Positions 8,249-15,771 of a stretch of DNA of 32,396 bases are shown here, one piece after another; position 1 is the stretch's first letter, and each line of letters begins with the position of its first letter. The stretch covers positions 1 through 32,396 of the forward strand of contig JADGHX010000037.1 in NCBI GenBank assembly GCA_019683695.1, read 5' to 3'. The notes under the pieces are model-generated. The model worked only from the letters and a program-made list of their open reading frames with translations. It was not told the DNA's origin and searched no databases. Position numbers and translations under genes: made by a program. The DNA is from Steroidobacteraceae bacterium (lineage in GTDB: Bacteria; Pseudomonadota; Gammaproteobacteria; Steroidobacterales; Steroidobacteraceae).

Positions 8249-8301
8249 CACGTGATGGCTTCTTGCTCGATGCGCATCCTGAATTCGCGCTACGAACATC
8301 G

Positions 8302-8328
8302 TTATCGCAAGGTGCGCGAAAATCTTTA
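8302..8328 (-). promoter_or_regulatory. putative sigma-28-like promoter of the fliM-flhA operon
   Basis: On the minus strand TAAA (8328-8325) is followed by exactly 15 bases and TGCGATAA (8309-8302), six of eight matches to GCCGATAA. Initiation would be at about 8293-8296, inside the longest possible fliM frame, which argues for the internal fliM ATG at 8248. The GATAAC part could also serve as a sigma-70 -10 box, so the sigma factor is not certain. Confidence 0.45.
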
Positions 8329-8528
8329 GCGCGCAACGAGGAGTGCCGCCTTACGCGCGCGCGACCCATTCACCGACAATGTTCCAAAGAGCAGACAAGT
8401 AAGAGCAACGCATCGAAGTGGGCACGTGGCGCACGATCGATACACGTAGCGCGTGTGATGCAGCGCATGATTTCAGAAAAGTTTCGCGGGTATCGCTTGC
8501 GCGTCGCGAGAGCGCGCTGCTAGCGTGA
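8329..8528. other. non-coding spacer upstream of the riboswitch
   Basis: No convincing gene is seen here. This is where lateral clusters of Vibrio and Aeromonas carry lafK (and motY) between fliM and fliE, and nothing of either remains. The promoter for the riboswitch transcript must lie in or near this stretch. A weak candidate is TTGCGC at 8497-8502 with CTAGCG at 8520-8525 (17-base spacing). An AAAAGTTT at 8477-8484 resembles a sigma-28 -35 box but lacks a matching -10. Confidence 0.5.
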
Positions 8529-8619
8529 TTCGCAAGGGCACACCCGTGCGAAAGCCGGGGTCGCAAAGCCTCCGGTCTCCCGTCCAGGCATCTGGACCAC
8601 GACAGCGGGGTTGCCGGAC
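8529..8619 (+). promoter_or_regulatory. cyclic-di-GMP-I riboswitch aptamer (GEMM-I)
   Basis: The stretch carries the conserved GEMM-I blocks in order. A 5' CGCAAGGGCACACC (8531-8544) is followed by a stem closed by a GAAA tetraloop (8550-8553). Next comes the core GGTCGCAAAGCCTCCGGTCT (8559-8578). A second stem, GTCCAG-GCAT-CTGGAC (8582-8597), leads to the 3' block GACAGCGGGGTTGCCGG (8601-8617). These match the known consensus (GACGCAAAGCC..., ...AGC-GGGUUGCCG). The GNRA loop and second stem fit the known fold, in which the tetraloop docks into that stem. It lies 148 bases before fliE on the same strand, so it should control the fliE-led operon in response to c-di-GMP. Confidence 0.93.
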
Positions 8620-8698
8620 TTGAACGCCTTGCCGCCCGTGCGGTGGGCGCGCGCGAGAAGGAACGCATCCTTCCCGGTTCGAGACCGTCATCACGCTC

Positions 8699-8734
8699 GG
8701 CCGCGTCCTGCGGCCGCGTCTGCGGCCCCCTTTT
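8699..8734 (+). terminator. riboswitch expression platform: competing GC hairpins before CCCTTTT
   Basis: Three complementary blocks follow the aptamer: GGCCGC (8699-8704), GCGGCCGC (8710-8717) and GCGGCC (8722-8727). The middle block can pair with the first (loop GTCCT) or with the third (loop GTCT). The second pairing lies directly before CCCTTTT (8728-8734) and looks like an intrinsic terminator; the first would prevent it. Such mutually exclusive hairpins are typical of riboswitch-controlled termination. The T-run is short, so termination may be only partial. Which state c-di-GMP favours cannot be read from the sequence. Confidence 0.6.
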
Positions 8735-8746
8735 GCCCGCTGTGTG

Positions 8747-8762
8747 CTCTCCGTGAGGAGAG
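8747..8762 (+). promoter_or_regulatory. hairpin sequestering the fliE Shine-Dalgarno
   Basis: CTCTCC (8747-8752), loop GTGA (8753-8756) and GGAGAG (8757-8762) form a perfect 6-bp stem with a stable GNRA-type loop. The right arm is the fliE Shine-Dalgarno, with the ATG at 8767. CTCTCC is thus a ready anti-Shine-Dalgarno, which suggests translational control of fliE in addition to the terminator-like element upstream. Confidence 0.6.
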
Positions 8763-8766
8763 TTGA

Positions 8767-9111
8767 ATGGCAAGCGACATGAGTGCAGCGATACAGGCGG
8801 TGGCCGCGCGCATCGAGGCCGACGCCGGGTCGCTGGCGATGAAAGTGAGTGCGCCTGCGGCCGGGCACGGGCACGTGCAGGAAGGGACGGACGGCGGGTT
8901 CGCCGAACGTCTGCGCCAGGCGCTTTACGACGTGAATGCGCAGGACCGCGCCGCCTCCGAGAAGATGGCCGACGTCGATGCGGGACGCAGTGACGATCTG
9001 GTCGGCGCCATGCTGGCAAGCCAGGAGGCGAGCCTCTCGTTCTCCCTGTTGATGCAGACGCGGAACAAGCTGGTCGGCGCGCTCGAGGACCTGATCAAGC
9101 TGCAAATCTAG
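8767..9111 (+). CDS. fliE: flagellar hook-basal body protein FliE
   Basis: FliE joins the MS ring to the rod and is an early export substrate. The 114-aa product matches FliE best in its C-terminal half (residues 50-114), with LVGAMLASQEASLSFSLLMQ and RNKLVGALEDLIKLQI as the typical ending. GAGGAG (8756-8761) precedes the ATG. It is the first gene after the c-di-GMP riboswitch and the head of a long plus-strand gene run. fliF follows after 19 bases. Confidence 0.92.
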   Translation: MASDMSAAIQAVAARIEADAGSLAMKVSAPAAGHGHVQEGTDGGFAERLRQALYDVNAQDRAASEKMADVDAGRSDDLVGAMLASQEASLSFSLLMQTRNKLVGALEDLIKLQI

Positions 9112-9130
9112 TCGACCGGAGCGCCTCCAA

Positions 9131-10801
9131 TTGATCACTCGGCTGAAGCAGCTCGTCGCGCGCGTGCGCGGCGCGGCAGGGGACCCCTCCGCGGCATCAC
9201 CAGTCTCCGTGAAGAGCCTGTTGCCGCTCGTGATGCTGGCCGGCGGCATCACGGCGCTCGTGATGCTGTATCTCTGGCGGGATCAATCCACGTACAAGCC
9301 GCTGTTTGGTGCGCGGGAGAACGTATCCGCCGCGGACATGATGGCCGTGCTCGATGGCGCCGGCATCGCCTATCGGGTGCATCCGGAAAGCGGTCAGGTG
9401 CTCGTGCCGGCCGACGAGGTGGGCCGGGCGCGCATGCTGCTCGCCTCGAAGGGCGTGGTGGCGAAGCCGCCCGCGGGCCTCGAGCTGGTGGCGAACGACG
9501 ATCCGCTCGGCGTGAGCCAGTTCGTGCAGGACGTGCGGTTTCGCCGGGGGCTCGAGGGCGAGCTGGCACGAAGCATCATGACGCTCGCCGCGGTGGAATC
9601 CGCTCGCGTCCATCTATCCCTGCCGCGCTCGTCATCGTTCGTCGTGAGCGATGCCGAGAAGAGCTCCGCTTCGGTGATCGTGACGCTCAAGCCCGGCAAC
9701 GAGCTCAGCCGGGAACAGATTGCCGCGATCATCAACATGGTCTCAGGCAGCGTGGCAGGGCTCGATCCCCAGCGGGTCACGCTGGTCGATCAGGCGGGGG
9801 ATCTGCTTTCGGCGCGGGTGGATCTCTCCGAGGGCTTCGAGTCGCTTGAGAGCAATGACGCCGCCCGCTACCACCAGGAGCGAACGTGGAAGAACGCGCG
9901 GGAGCTGCTCGCGCCGGTGCTCGGCGAGCACAACTTCAAGGTGAGCGTCACCGCGGAAGTCGACAACGACCGCGTGAAGGAGACCCGCGAGCAGTACGGC
10001 GACACCCCACGCGTGACCAACGAAGCCCTGCGACAGGAGTCCGATCGCGACGCGCTGGCGCTCGGTGTGCCGGGCTCGCTCAGCAATCGGCCCATCGATG
10101 TCGAGCCGGCTCCGCAGAACGATGCGGGTGCGGGCACGGCTCAGCGCAATGCCACCACTCGGCAGTACGCCTACGACCGCAGCGTCACGCAGATCGAGCG
10201 CAGCCGCGGACGACTGCGCAGGTTGAATGTCGCGGTGGTGTTGAACAGCGCGGCCGCGCCGGGCGGCACGGGCACCTGGACTGCAGCGCAGCTTGCGAAC
10301 ATCGAGAACATTCTTCGCAGCGGGCTCGGCATCGACAGCTCGCGCGGCGACACGCTCGTGGTCTCGGCGCTTCCCTTCCCGAAGTTGCCTGACCCGGCTC
10401 CGTGGTGGAAGCAGCCCGACACGGTCACCGACATCGGCTCATGGGTCCTGCAGGCGCTGGCATTCCTCCTGGTGTTTTTCTTCGTTGCGAGGCCGCTGGT
10501 TCGCCTGGCTCAACAGCGATTCGCAGCACCTGTACCGGCGTTGGCACACGCGCAAGCGGGCGCCGAAGCGAACGCCGCAAACGCGCTGCCGGGCGCGCGG
10601 GAGAACGCCGCGCTCGGACGCGAGACCCGGGCGAAAGGCCCGATGGCCGTGAGTCCGTTGCTCGACGATTACGACCTGCCGCCTGCGGGCTCGCCCGTCG
10701 ATGTGATGGTCGACCACCTGAAGGTGCTCGCTGCTAAAGAGCCGGAGCGTGTGGCCGAAGTGGTGAAGCAGTGGGTTCAGAACAATGTCCGAGCTCAATA
10801 G
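9131..10801 (+). CDS. fliF: flagellar MS-ring protein FliF
   Basis: FliF forms the membrane ring on which the basal body is built. The 556-aa protein is of normal length. It has a first membrane segment at about residues 29-47 (LPLVMLAGGITALVMLYLW). The YscJ/FliF periplasmic domains follow, with LEGELARSIMTLAAVESARVHL and SASVIVTLKPG. A second membrane segment is at about 438-457, followed by a cytoplasmic tail that binds FliG, ending AAKEPERVAEVVKQWV. The start is a TTG at 9131 with GGAG 9 bases upstream; no ATG near it keeps the N-terminus. Its end overlaps the fliG start by 17 bases. Confidence 0.96.
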   Translation: MITRLKQLVARVRGAAGDPSAASPVSVKSLLPLVMLAGGITALVMLYLWRDQSTYKPLFGARENVSAADMMAVLDGAGIAYRVHPESGQVLVPADEVGRARMLLASKGVVAKPPAGLELVANDDPLGVSQFVQDVRFRRGLEGELARSIMTLAAVESARVHLSLPRSSSFVVSDAEKSSASVIVTLKPGNELSREQIAAIINMVSGSVAGLDPQRVTLVDQAGDLLSARVDLSEGFESLESNDAARYHQERTWKNARELLAPVLGEHNFKVSVTAEVDNDRVKETREQYGDTPRVTNEALRQESDRDALALGVPGSLSNRPIDVEPAPQNDAGAGTAQRNATTRQYAYDRSVTQIERSRGRLRRLNVAVVLNSAAAPGGTGTWTAAQLANIENILRSGLGIDSSRGDTLVVSALPFPKLPDPAPWWKQPDTVTDIGSWVLQALAFLLVFFFVARPLVRLAQQRFAAPVPALAHAQAGAEANAANALPGARENAALGRETRAKGPMAVSPLLDDYDLPPAGSPVDVMVDHLKVLAAKEPERVAEVVKQWVQNNVRAQ

Positions 10802-11807
10802 TCTTCCCGCGCAACGCAGTGAGCCGACGCCGCTCGAGCGTGCCGCCATCGTCCTGCTGAGCATGGGTGAGGAGCCCGCCGCGGCGGTTCTGCGCTGCCT
10901 GTCTCGCCAGGAGCTTCTCGAAGTGACGCAGGTGATGTCGCGCATCAGCGGCATCAAGGTCGAGGCGGTGAGAGCTTCTCTCCAACGCTTCTTCGATGAC
11001 TATCGGGATCAGAGCGGCGTTCACGGCGCCTCGCGCACCTACCTGAAACGCTCGCTCGATCTGGCGCTCGGTGCGAATGTGGCCGACACGGTGCTCGACA
11101 CCATCTACGGCGATGCCATTCGCCCCAAGATGGCGCGACTGCAATGGGCGTCGCCCAAGTGGCTCGCCGAGCGCATCAGCCACGAGCATGTTCGCATGCA
11201 GAGCGTGTTCCTCGCGTTCCTGCCGCCGGAGCTCGCGGGTGAGGTCGTGTTGGCATTGCCCGAGGAACGCCGCGAACAGGTGCTGCTGATGATGGCGCGC
11301 ATCCGGGACGTGGATCGGGAGCTGCTCGTCGAGCTCGATGAGCTCGTCGAGCAATGCCTGGAGAGCCTGGGCCTGCAGAGCACGTCGGTGGCGGGCGCGC
11401 GCCAGGTGGCGAACATCCTGCATCGGCTGCCCGCCAACCGCACGAAGCTGCTCGAGCACTTGCGGACGCAGGATGCCGACGCGCTCGATGAGATCGAGCG
11501 CAACATGTACGACTTCTTCATGCTGTCGCGGCAGAGCGAGGCGGTGCTGATCCGCATCCTCGACGAAGTGCCCATGGAAGAGTGGGCCGTTGCCCTGAAG
11601 GGTGCCGAGCCGGCGCTGCGCGACGCCTTCCTGCAGGCGATGCCGCGTCGTCAGGCGCAGAGCTTCGAGGAAACGATGCGGCGCGTGGGCCCGGTGCCCC
11701 GCAGTCGCGTCGAGCAGGCGCGCCAGGACATCATGAAGCGCGTGCGCGCGCTTCGCGATGCCGGCGAGATCGAGTTGCAGATCTTCGCGGAGGCCGTCGT
11801 CGAATGA
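10785..11807 (+). CDS. fliG: flagellar motor switch/rotor protein FliG
   Basis: FliG is the rotor protein that contacts the stator and carries torque. The 340-aa length is typical. The N-terminal domain (LERAAIVLLSMGEEPAAAVL) binds FliF. The middle and C-terminal domains include an EHVRMQS segment (about 138-144) where better-known FliG has EHPQ. The C-terminal torque helix region runs from about 245 to 310 with alternating charges. It overlaps fliF at its start and fliH at its end. Confidence 0.95.
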   Translation: MSELNSLPAQRSEPTPLERAAIVLLSMGEEPAAAVLRCLSRQELLEVTQVMSRISGIKVEAVRASLQRFFDDYRDQSGVHGASRTYLKRSLDLALGANVADTVLDTIYGDAIRPKMARLQWASPKWLAERISHEHVRMQSVFLAFLPPELAGEVVLALPEERREQVLLMMARIRDVDRELLVELDELVEQCLESLGLQSTSVAGARQVANILHRLPANRTKLLEHLRTQDADALDEIERNMYDFFMLSRQSEAVLIRILDEVPMEEWAVALKGAEPALRDAFLQAMPRRQAQSFEETMRRVGPVPRSRVEQARQDIMKRVRALRDAGEIELQIFAEAVVE

Positions 11808-12517
11808 GCGCCACGCGTCATTGGCGACCGCATCGGTTCGCGCCGCTTTCGGAGCTCACGGGCACGCCGGAATGGCATGCGGGCGTGCCGGTGCATCTTT
11901 CCGCGCAGTTGCAGGCGTCGATCTCGGAAGGTTTTCAGCGCGGGATGGAGCGCGGCTATCGCGAAGGACACGAGAGCGGCCGTCAGGCCGGATTCGAGAC
12001 CGGGCTTGCCGAGGGCCGGGCGCAAGGCGCGCGCACAGGCGCGGAGGAGGCGCGTCGAGAGGTTCGCGAGCGCTTCGAGCGCCTGGCCGAGCCGGTGGAT
12101 TCCATCATCCGCAGCCTGCGGGCCCTCGAGGACGACTACCATCGCGCGCTTCGCACCGAAGTCGTGGAACTCGTGGCCCGTGTGGCTCGCGAAGTCATCC
12201 GCTGCGAGCTCATGCTGCAGCCGGCGCAGTTGCTGGCGCTCGTCGACGAAACCGTCGGCACGATGCCGCCGCTGCCGGGCGAACGCATCGACGTGTTCCT
12301 CAACCCTCAGGATCTCGAGCGGATCCGCGAGATCGATCCCCAGCGCGCGAATCAGTGGCATCTGGTGCCGGACATGCGTCTGGAAACCGGGGAGTGCCGG
12401 GTCAGGGTCGGTGAGCGTGAGGCGGATGCAGGGTGCCGCCAGCGTCTGGACCGATGCATGGAACAGGTGAAGCAACAGCTTCTGCCGGATGAGGGGATCA
12501 CGGAGGCCGCCGCGTGA
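11804..12517 (+). CDS. fliH: flagellar export ATPase regulator FliH
   Basis: FliH dimers bind and restrain the FliI ATPase and link it to FliN. The 237-aa product has a glycine-rich repeat region of the GxxxG type (GFQRGMERGYREGHESG through GFETGLAEGRAQG, about residues 44-75), which is the hallmark of FliH. A charged coiled region and a conserved C-terminal domain follow. I place the start at ATG 11804, overlapping the fliG stop (ATGA). The open frame continues upstream to 11582, but that part is only another frame of fliG. Confidence 0.92.
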   Translation: MSATRHWRPHRFAPLSELTGTPEWHAGVPVHLSAQLQASISEGFQRGMERGYREGHESGRQAGFETGLAEGRAQGARTGAEEARREVRERFERLAEPVDSIIRSLRALEDDYHRALRTEVVELVARVAREVIRCELMLQPAQLLALVDETVGTMPPLPGERIDVFLNPQDLERIREIDPQRANQWHLVPDMRLETGECRVRVGEREADAGCRQRLDRCMEQVKQQLLPDEGITEAAA

Positions 12518-13824
12518 TCAGCGACGTCCTGCGCAAGCTGGAAATTGGTTCCGTGCCCGTGGCGACGCCGGCGGGGCGCCTCGTCGGTGCATCCGGCCTG
12601 CTGCTCGAGAGCATGGGCTGCGCGATGCGCACCGGGCAGCGTTGCGTCGTGGAGACCGGGGCAGGGGATTGGATCGACGCGCAGGTTGTCGGCTTCCGCG
12701 AAGAGACGTCGTTCCTCATGGCTCTGCGTCGCCCCGAGGGTCTCGCGACTGGCGCGCGCGTGCTGCCGCAGCCGGAGCGCGAAGGCCTGCGCATCGGACC
12801 GTCGTGGCTCGGTCGCGTCGTGAATGGTCTCGGCGAGCCCGTCGACGGTCGCGGGCGTCTCGGCGGTGACCACGTTCTCGACGCACAGCCACCGCGCGTG
12901 AATCCGCTTCGCAAACACCCGGTTCGCGAACCGCTCGACGTGGGCGTGCGCGCGATCAACGGCGTGCTGACGCTCGGCAAGGGGCAGCGTGTCGGGCTCA
13001 TGGCCGGCAGTGGCGTCGGCAAGAGTGTGCTGCTCGGGCTCATCACGCGGCAGACGGTTGCGGACGTCGTCGTCGTCGGTCTGATCGGCGAGCGCGGTCG
13101 CGAAGTGCGGGAGTTCATGGACATGTCTCTCGGGGAAACCGGGCTCAAGCGCGCGGTCGTCGTGATTGCGCCTGCGGACGAGTCGCCGCTCATGCGTCTG
13201 CGTGCCACCGAGCTGTGCCACACGATCGCGGCTTACTTCCGCGATCAGGGACAGGACGTTCTGCTCTTGGTGGATTCGCTCACCCGTTACGCGATGGCGC
13301 GCCGTGAAGTGGCCCTCGCACTCGGTGAGCCGCCGGCGACGAGAGGCTATCCGCCCTCCGTATTCAGTCTCCTGCCGCAGCTTGTCGAGACGGCCGGGAA
13401 CGGAGAACACGATCGCGGCAGCATGAGTGCGATTTACACCGTGCTCGCGGAAGGCGACGACCAGCAGGATCCGGTCGTCGACACGGCGCGGGCGATTCTG
13501 GACGGTCACATCGTCCTCACGCGCGAGCTCGCGGAGCGAGGTCACTATCCGGCGATCGACATCGCACAGTCCATCAGCCGCTGCATGAGTCTTGTCGCCA
13601 CGCCCGCCCATCAGAAGGCGGCGCGGCGGCTCATCAGCATGGCCGGGCGCTACGCGCGCGTGCGCGACTTGTTGCCGCTCGGCGCGTATGTGCCAGGCGC
13701 CGATCCGGAGACCGATCGCGCCGTGGAGCTCTATCCGCGCATCGAAGCGTTCCTGCAGCAGGGCGTGCGGGAATCGGCGCCGCTCGATGCCACCGTCGCG
13801 GCGCTCGAGGAGCTCATGGCATGA
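12514..13824 (+). CDS. fliI: flagellum-specific export ATPase FliI
   Basis: FliI is the F1-beta-like ATPase that helps load export substrates. The 436-aa product has a Walker A loop GSGVGKS (about 165-171), a Walker B region VLLLVDSLTRYAMARREVAL and the family signature PPSVFSLLPQLVETAGNG. The start is a GTG at 12514 that overlaps the fliH stop (GTGA). fliJ follows with a 4-base overlap, giving the normal H-I-J order. Confidence 0.97.
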   Translation: MISDVLRKLEIGSVPVATPAGRLVGASGLLLESMGCAMRTGQRCVVETGAGDWIDAQVVGFREETSFLMALRRPEGLATGARVLPQPEREGLRIGPSWLGRVVNGLGEPVDGRGRLGGDHVLDAQPPRVNPLRKHPVREPLDVGVRAINGVLTLGKGQRVGLMAGSGVGKSVLLGLITRQTVADVVVVGLIGERGREVREFMDMSLGETGLKRAVVVIAPADESPLMRLRATELCHTIAAYFRDQGQDVLLLVDSLTRYAMARREVALALGEPPATRGYPPSVFSLLPQLVETAGNGEHDRGSMSAIYTVLAEGDDQQDPVVDTARAILDGHIVLTRELAERGHYPAIDIAQSISRCMSLVATPAHQKAARRLISMAGRYARVRDLLPLGAYVPGADPETDRAVELYPRIEAFLQQGVRESAPLDATVAALEELMA

Positions 13825-14294
13825 GCGAACCGCATTTCCTGAAATCGCTCGGCCGGCTGGCGGATCTGCGCGCACGCGAGGTCGAGCGGCTGAGCGCGGA
13901 TTTCGCAAGCCGCGAGGCGACGCGATCCCGCTTCCTGGGCAATCTTGCCCGCCTCGAGAAACTCTGCGAGACCTCCGGCGCGAGTGGAGCACCGCTTCAG
14001 ACCGGCCGCTCCGGATTGCCGGGCGCACGGCTTTCGCCGTCGCTGTCTCTCAACTGCGGCAGCTACAAGCAGGCTGTACTCCGGATGGCGCACGCGCACC
14101 GCGTGGACCTCGCCCTTCACGAAGCGGACATGGCCATTGCCCGACGCGCCCTCATCGCGGCGGCCCGGCGGCGGGACGCCATTAATAAGGAGTTGGCCCG
14201 CCAGCAGCGGACCGTGCGCAGGTCACAGAACACGCGGGAGCAGAAGCGCCAGGACGATCTCGCGCTCGAGGTGTGGCGGAGGGGTCGCAAGTGA
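13821..14294 (+). CDS. fliJ: flagellar export protein FliJ
   Basis: FliJ is the coiled-coil stalk of the export ATPase and escorts chaperones. The 157-aa product is charged and almost wholly helical, with long Arg/Lys/Glu-rich stretches at both ends and a short break at about residues 55-75 (SGASGAPLQTGRSG). Family resemblance is weak in sequence, as usual for FliJ. Position after fliI with an ATGA overlap and the size support the call. Confidence 0.85.
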   Translation: MSEPHFLKSLGRLADLRAREVERLSADFASREATRSRFLGNLARLEKLCETSGASGAPLQTGRSGLPGARLSPSLSLNCGSYKQAVLRMAHAHRVDLALHEADMAIARRALIAAARRRDAINKELARQQRTVRRSQNTREQKRQDDLALEVWRRGRK

Positions 14295-14336
14295 GGGCGC
14301 GTGTCGCTTCAGGCGGACAGGGTTCCGGTCGCCTTG

Positions 14337-14356
14337 AAACAGGAATCCCCTGTTTT
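14337..14356 (+). terminator. weak hairpin between fliJ and fliD
   Basis: AAACAGG and CCTGTTT form a 7-bp stem around a 5-base loop, followed by one further T. It sits in the 81-base gap after fliJ, one of the largest gaps in the fliE-flgN run, and 20 bases before the fliD ATG. It might attenuate or process the transcript between the basal-body half and the lafB-U-like half. A true terminator is doubtful because no T-tract follows. Confidence 0.25.
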
Positions 14357-14375
14357 GGGTGAAGAGGAGCGCGTT

Positions 14376-15737
14376 ATGGCAACCACCATCGACCCGGCAA
14401 CGACCGCCACCCAGCTGGCCACGGCATATACGCAGGCCGCGCAGAAGCTGCTGACTTCACAGAATGAGGCGGCTCAGCGCACTGCGTCGGCGCTGTCGAC
14501 ACTGAAGACCGCGCTCAGCACGTTCGATACGGCGCTGGCGTCGCTCTCGGGCAGCAAGGGTCTGCGGGAGCTCTCGGCTTCGTTCGATGTGACGGGCGTG
14601 GGTACCGCGAGCGCGTCGTCAAAGGCGCAGCCGGGCACCTACTCCTTCTTCGTCGAGCAGCTGGCCACCGCGCATCAGATTGCATTCACCGATCTTCCGG
14701 CGGTGCCGGTCGCACTCGGTGGCCCGCTGACCGTGCAGCTTTCCGACGGCAGCAGCTTCAACGTGAACCTCGTGCTCGCAGATACCGATGGTGACGGCAG
14801 CATCTCGCAGTCCGAAATCGCACGCGCGATCAATCTCGCCGAGGACAACAAGGGCAAGGTGACGGCATCGCTCGTTACCGTGGACGGGCAGACACAGCTG
14901 CTCCTGTCCTCCGGGCAGACCGGTGCGGATCACGCCATCACACTCGATACGAGCGCGATTCCGGCAGGCGCACTGAAGGATGCTCTCGACAACGGACAGG
15001 AGCTCGTCGCCGCGAAGGACGCGATCGTCTGGCTTGGCGGCCCCACCGGGATGAAGCTGCAGCAGTCCTCGAATACGTTCACGGCGATCGAGGGCGTCAG
15101 TGTCACCTTCACGCGCGCGATGTCGGCGTCTGAGCCGCTGGCGACGCTCACTGTGGCCGCGAACAACTCCGCGACGGCGGATAACGTTCGCAAGTTCGTG
15201 GATGCGTACAACGCGCTCAAGAAGAGTCTCGATGATCTCACGCGGCCGGGCGATCCGGCGGCCGGCACCCAGGCGGCCGCCTTTGCATCCGATGCTGGCG
15301 TGCGCGCGCTGCGCAATCGCCTGAGCTCGATTCTGCGGCAGGAGTTCGATGGCCTGAGTCTTCTGGATCTCGGCGTCCGCGCCGATCGCCAGGGCAATCT
15401 CTCACTCGACACCACGCGTCTCGAGAAGACACTGGCTGCAGACCCCGAAGCGCTCGAGAAGGTGTTTGGCAAGGCGAGCCTCACGACGAGCAGCGGGGTG
15501 CTCGGTGCCATGAACGACTGCGTCGATCAGTGGCTCAAGAGCTCCACGGGTCAGATCGCCCGGCGGCAGGAGAGCCTGCAGATGCAGCAGAAATCGCTCA
15601 CTGAGCGTCAGGCGCGGCTCGATGCGCAGTACCAGAGCATTTACCAGCGCTATCTCATGCAGTTCACGCAGCTGCAGCGGCTGCAGGAACAGATGAGCCA
15701 GACCTCGTCGCTCTTCAGCGTCGTTCCCGCAGGCTGA
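14376..15737 (+). CDS. fliD: flagellar filament cap protein FliD (lateral LafB)
   Basis: The cap protein (HAP2) sits at the filament tip and folds incoming flagellin. The 453-aa product has helical N- and C-terminal domains (FliD-N about 10-110; FliD-C about 220-440, ending in a coiled coil QMQQKSLTERQARLDAQY). Between them is a flagellin-IN-like segment with a perfect EF-hand loop, DTDGDGSISQSE (residues 136-147). I start at ATG 14376 because GAGGAG lies just upstream; the frame is open to 14301. It opens the block that parallels lafBCDEFSTU. Confidence 0.93.
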   Translation: MATTIDPATTATQLATAYTQAAQKLLTSQNEAAQRTASALSTLKTALSTFDTALASLSGSKGLRELSASFDVTGVGTASASSKAQPGTYSFFVEQLATAHQIAFTDLPAVPVALGGPLTVQLSDGSSFNVNLVLADTDGDGSISQSEIARAINLAEDNKGKVTASLVTVDGQTQLLLSSGQTGADHAITLDTSAIPAGALKDALDNGQELVAAKDAIVWLGGPTGMKLQQSSNTFTAIEGVSVTFTRAMSASEPLATLTVAANNSATADNVRKFVDAYNALKKSLDDLTRPGDPAAGTQAAAFASDAGVRALRNRLSSILRQEFDGLSLLDLGVRADRQGNLSLDTTRLEKTLAADPEALEKVFGKASLTTSSGVLGAMNDCVDQWLKSSTGQIARRQESLQMQQKSLTERQARLDAQYQSIYQRYLMQFTQLQRLQEQMSQTSSLFSVVPAG

Positions 15738-15771
15738 GGCGACTCAACTCTCAAGACGAAGCGAGGATCCG

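Noticed and set aside
8486-8502. GGG...TTGC arrangement before the riboswitch as a sigma-54 promoter
   Set aside because: Spacing between GG and GC is one base short of the strict 10 and the -24 block is poor; the same holds for an off-by-one site around 8333-8346 on the minus strand.
11582-11803. Upstream extension of FliH
   Set aside because: It overlaps conserved fliG coding sequence in another frame; ATG 11804 overlapping the fliG stop is the natural start.
14337-14356. True terminator separating fliJ from fliD
   Set aside because: Stem is short and no T-tract follows; kept only as a low-confidence hairpin.
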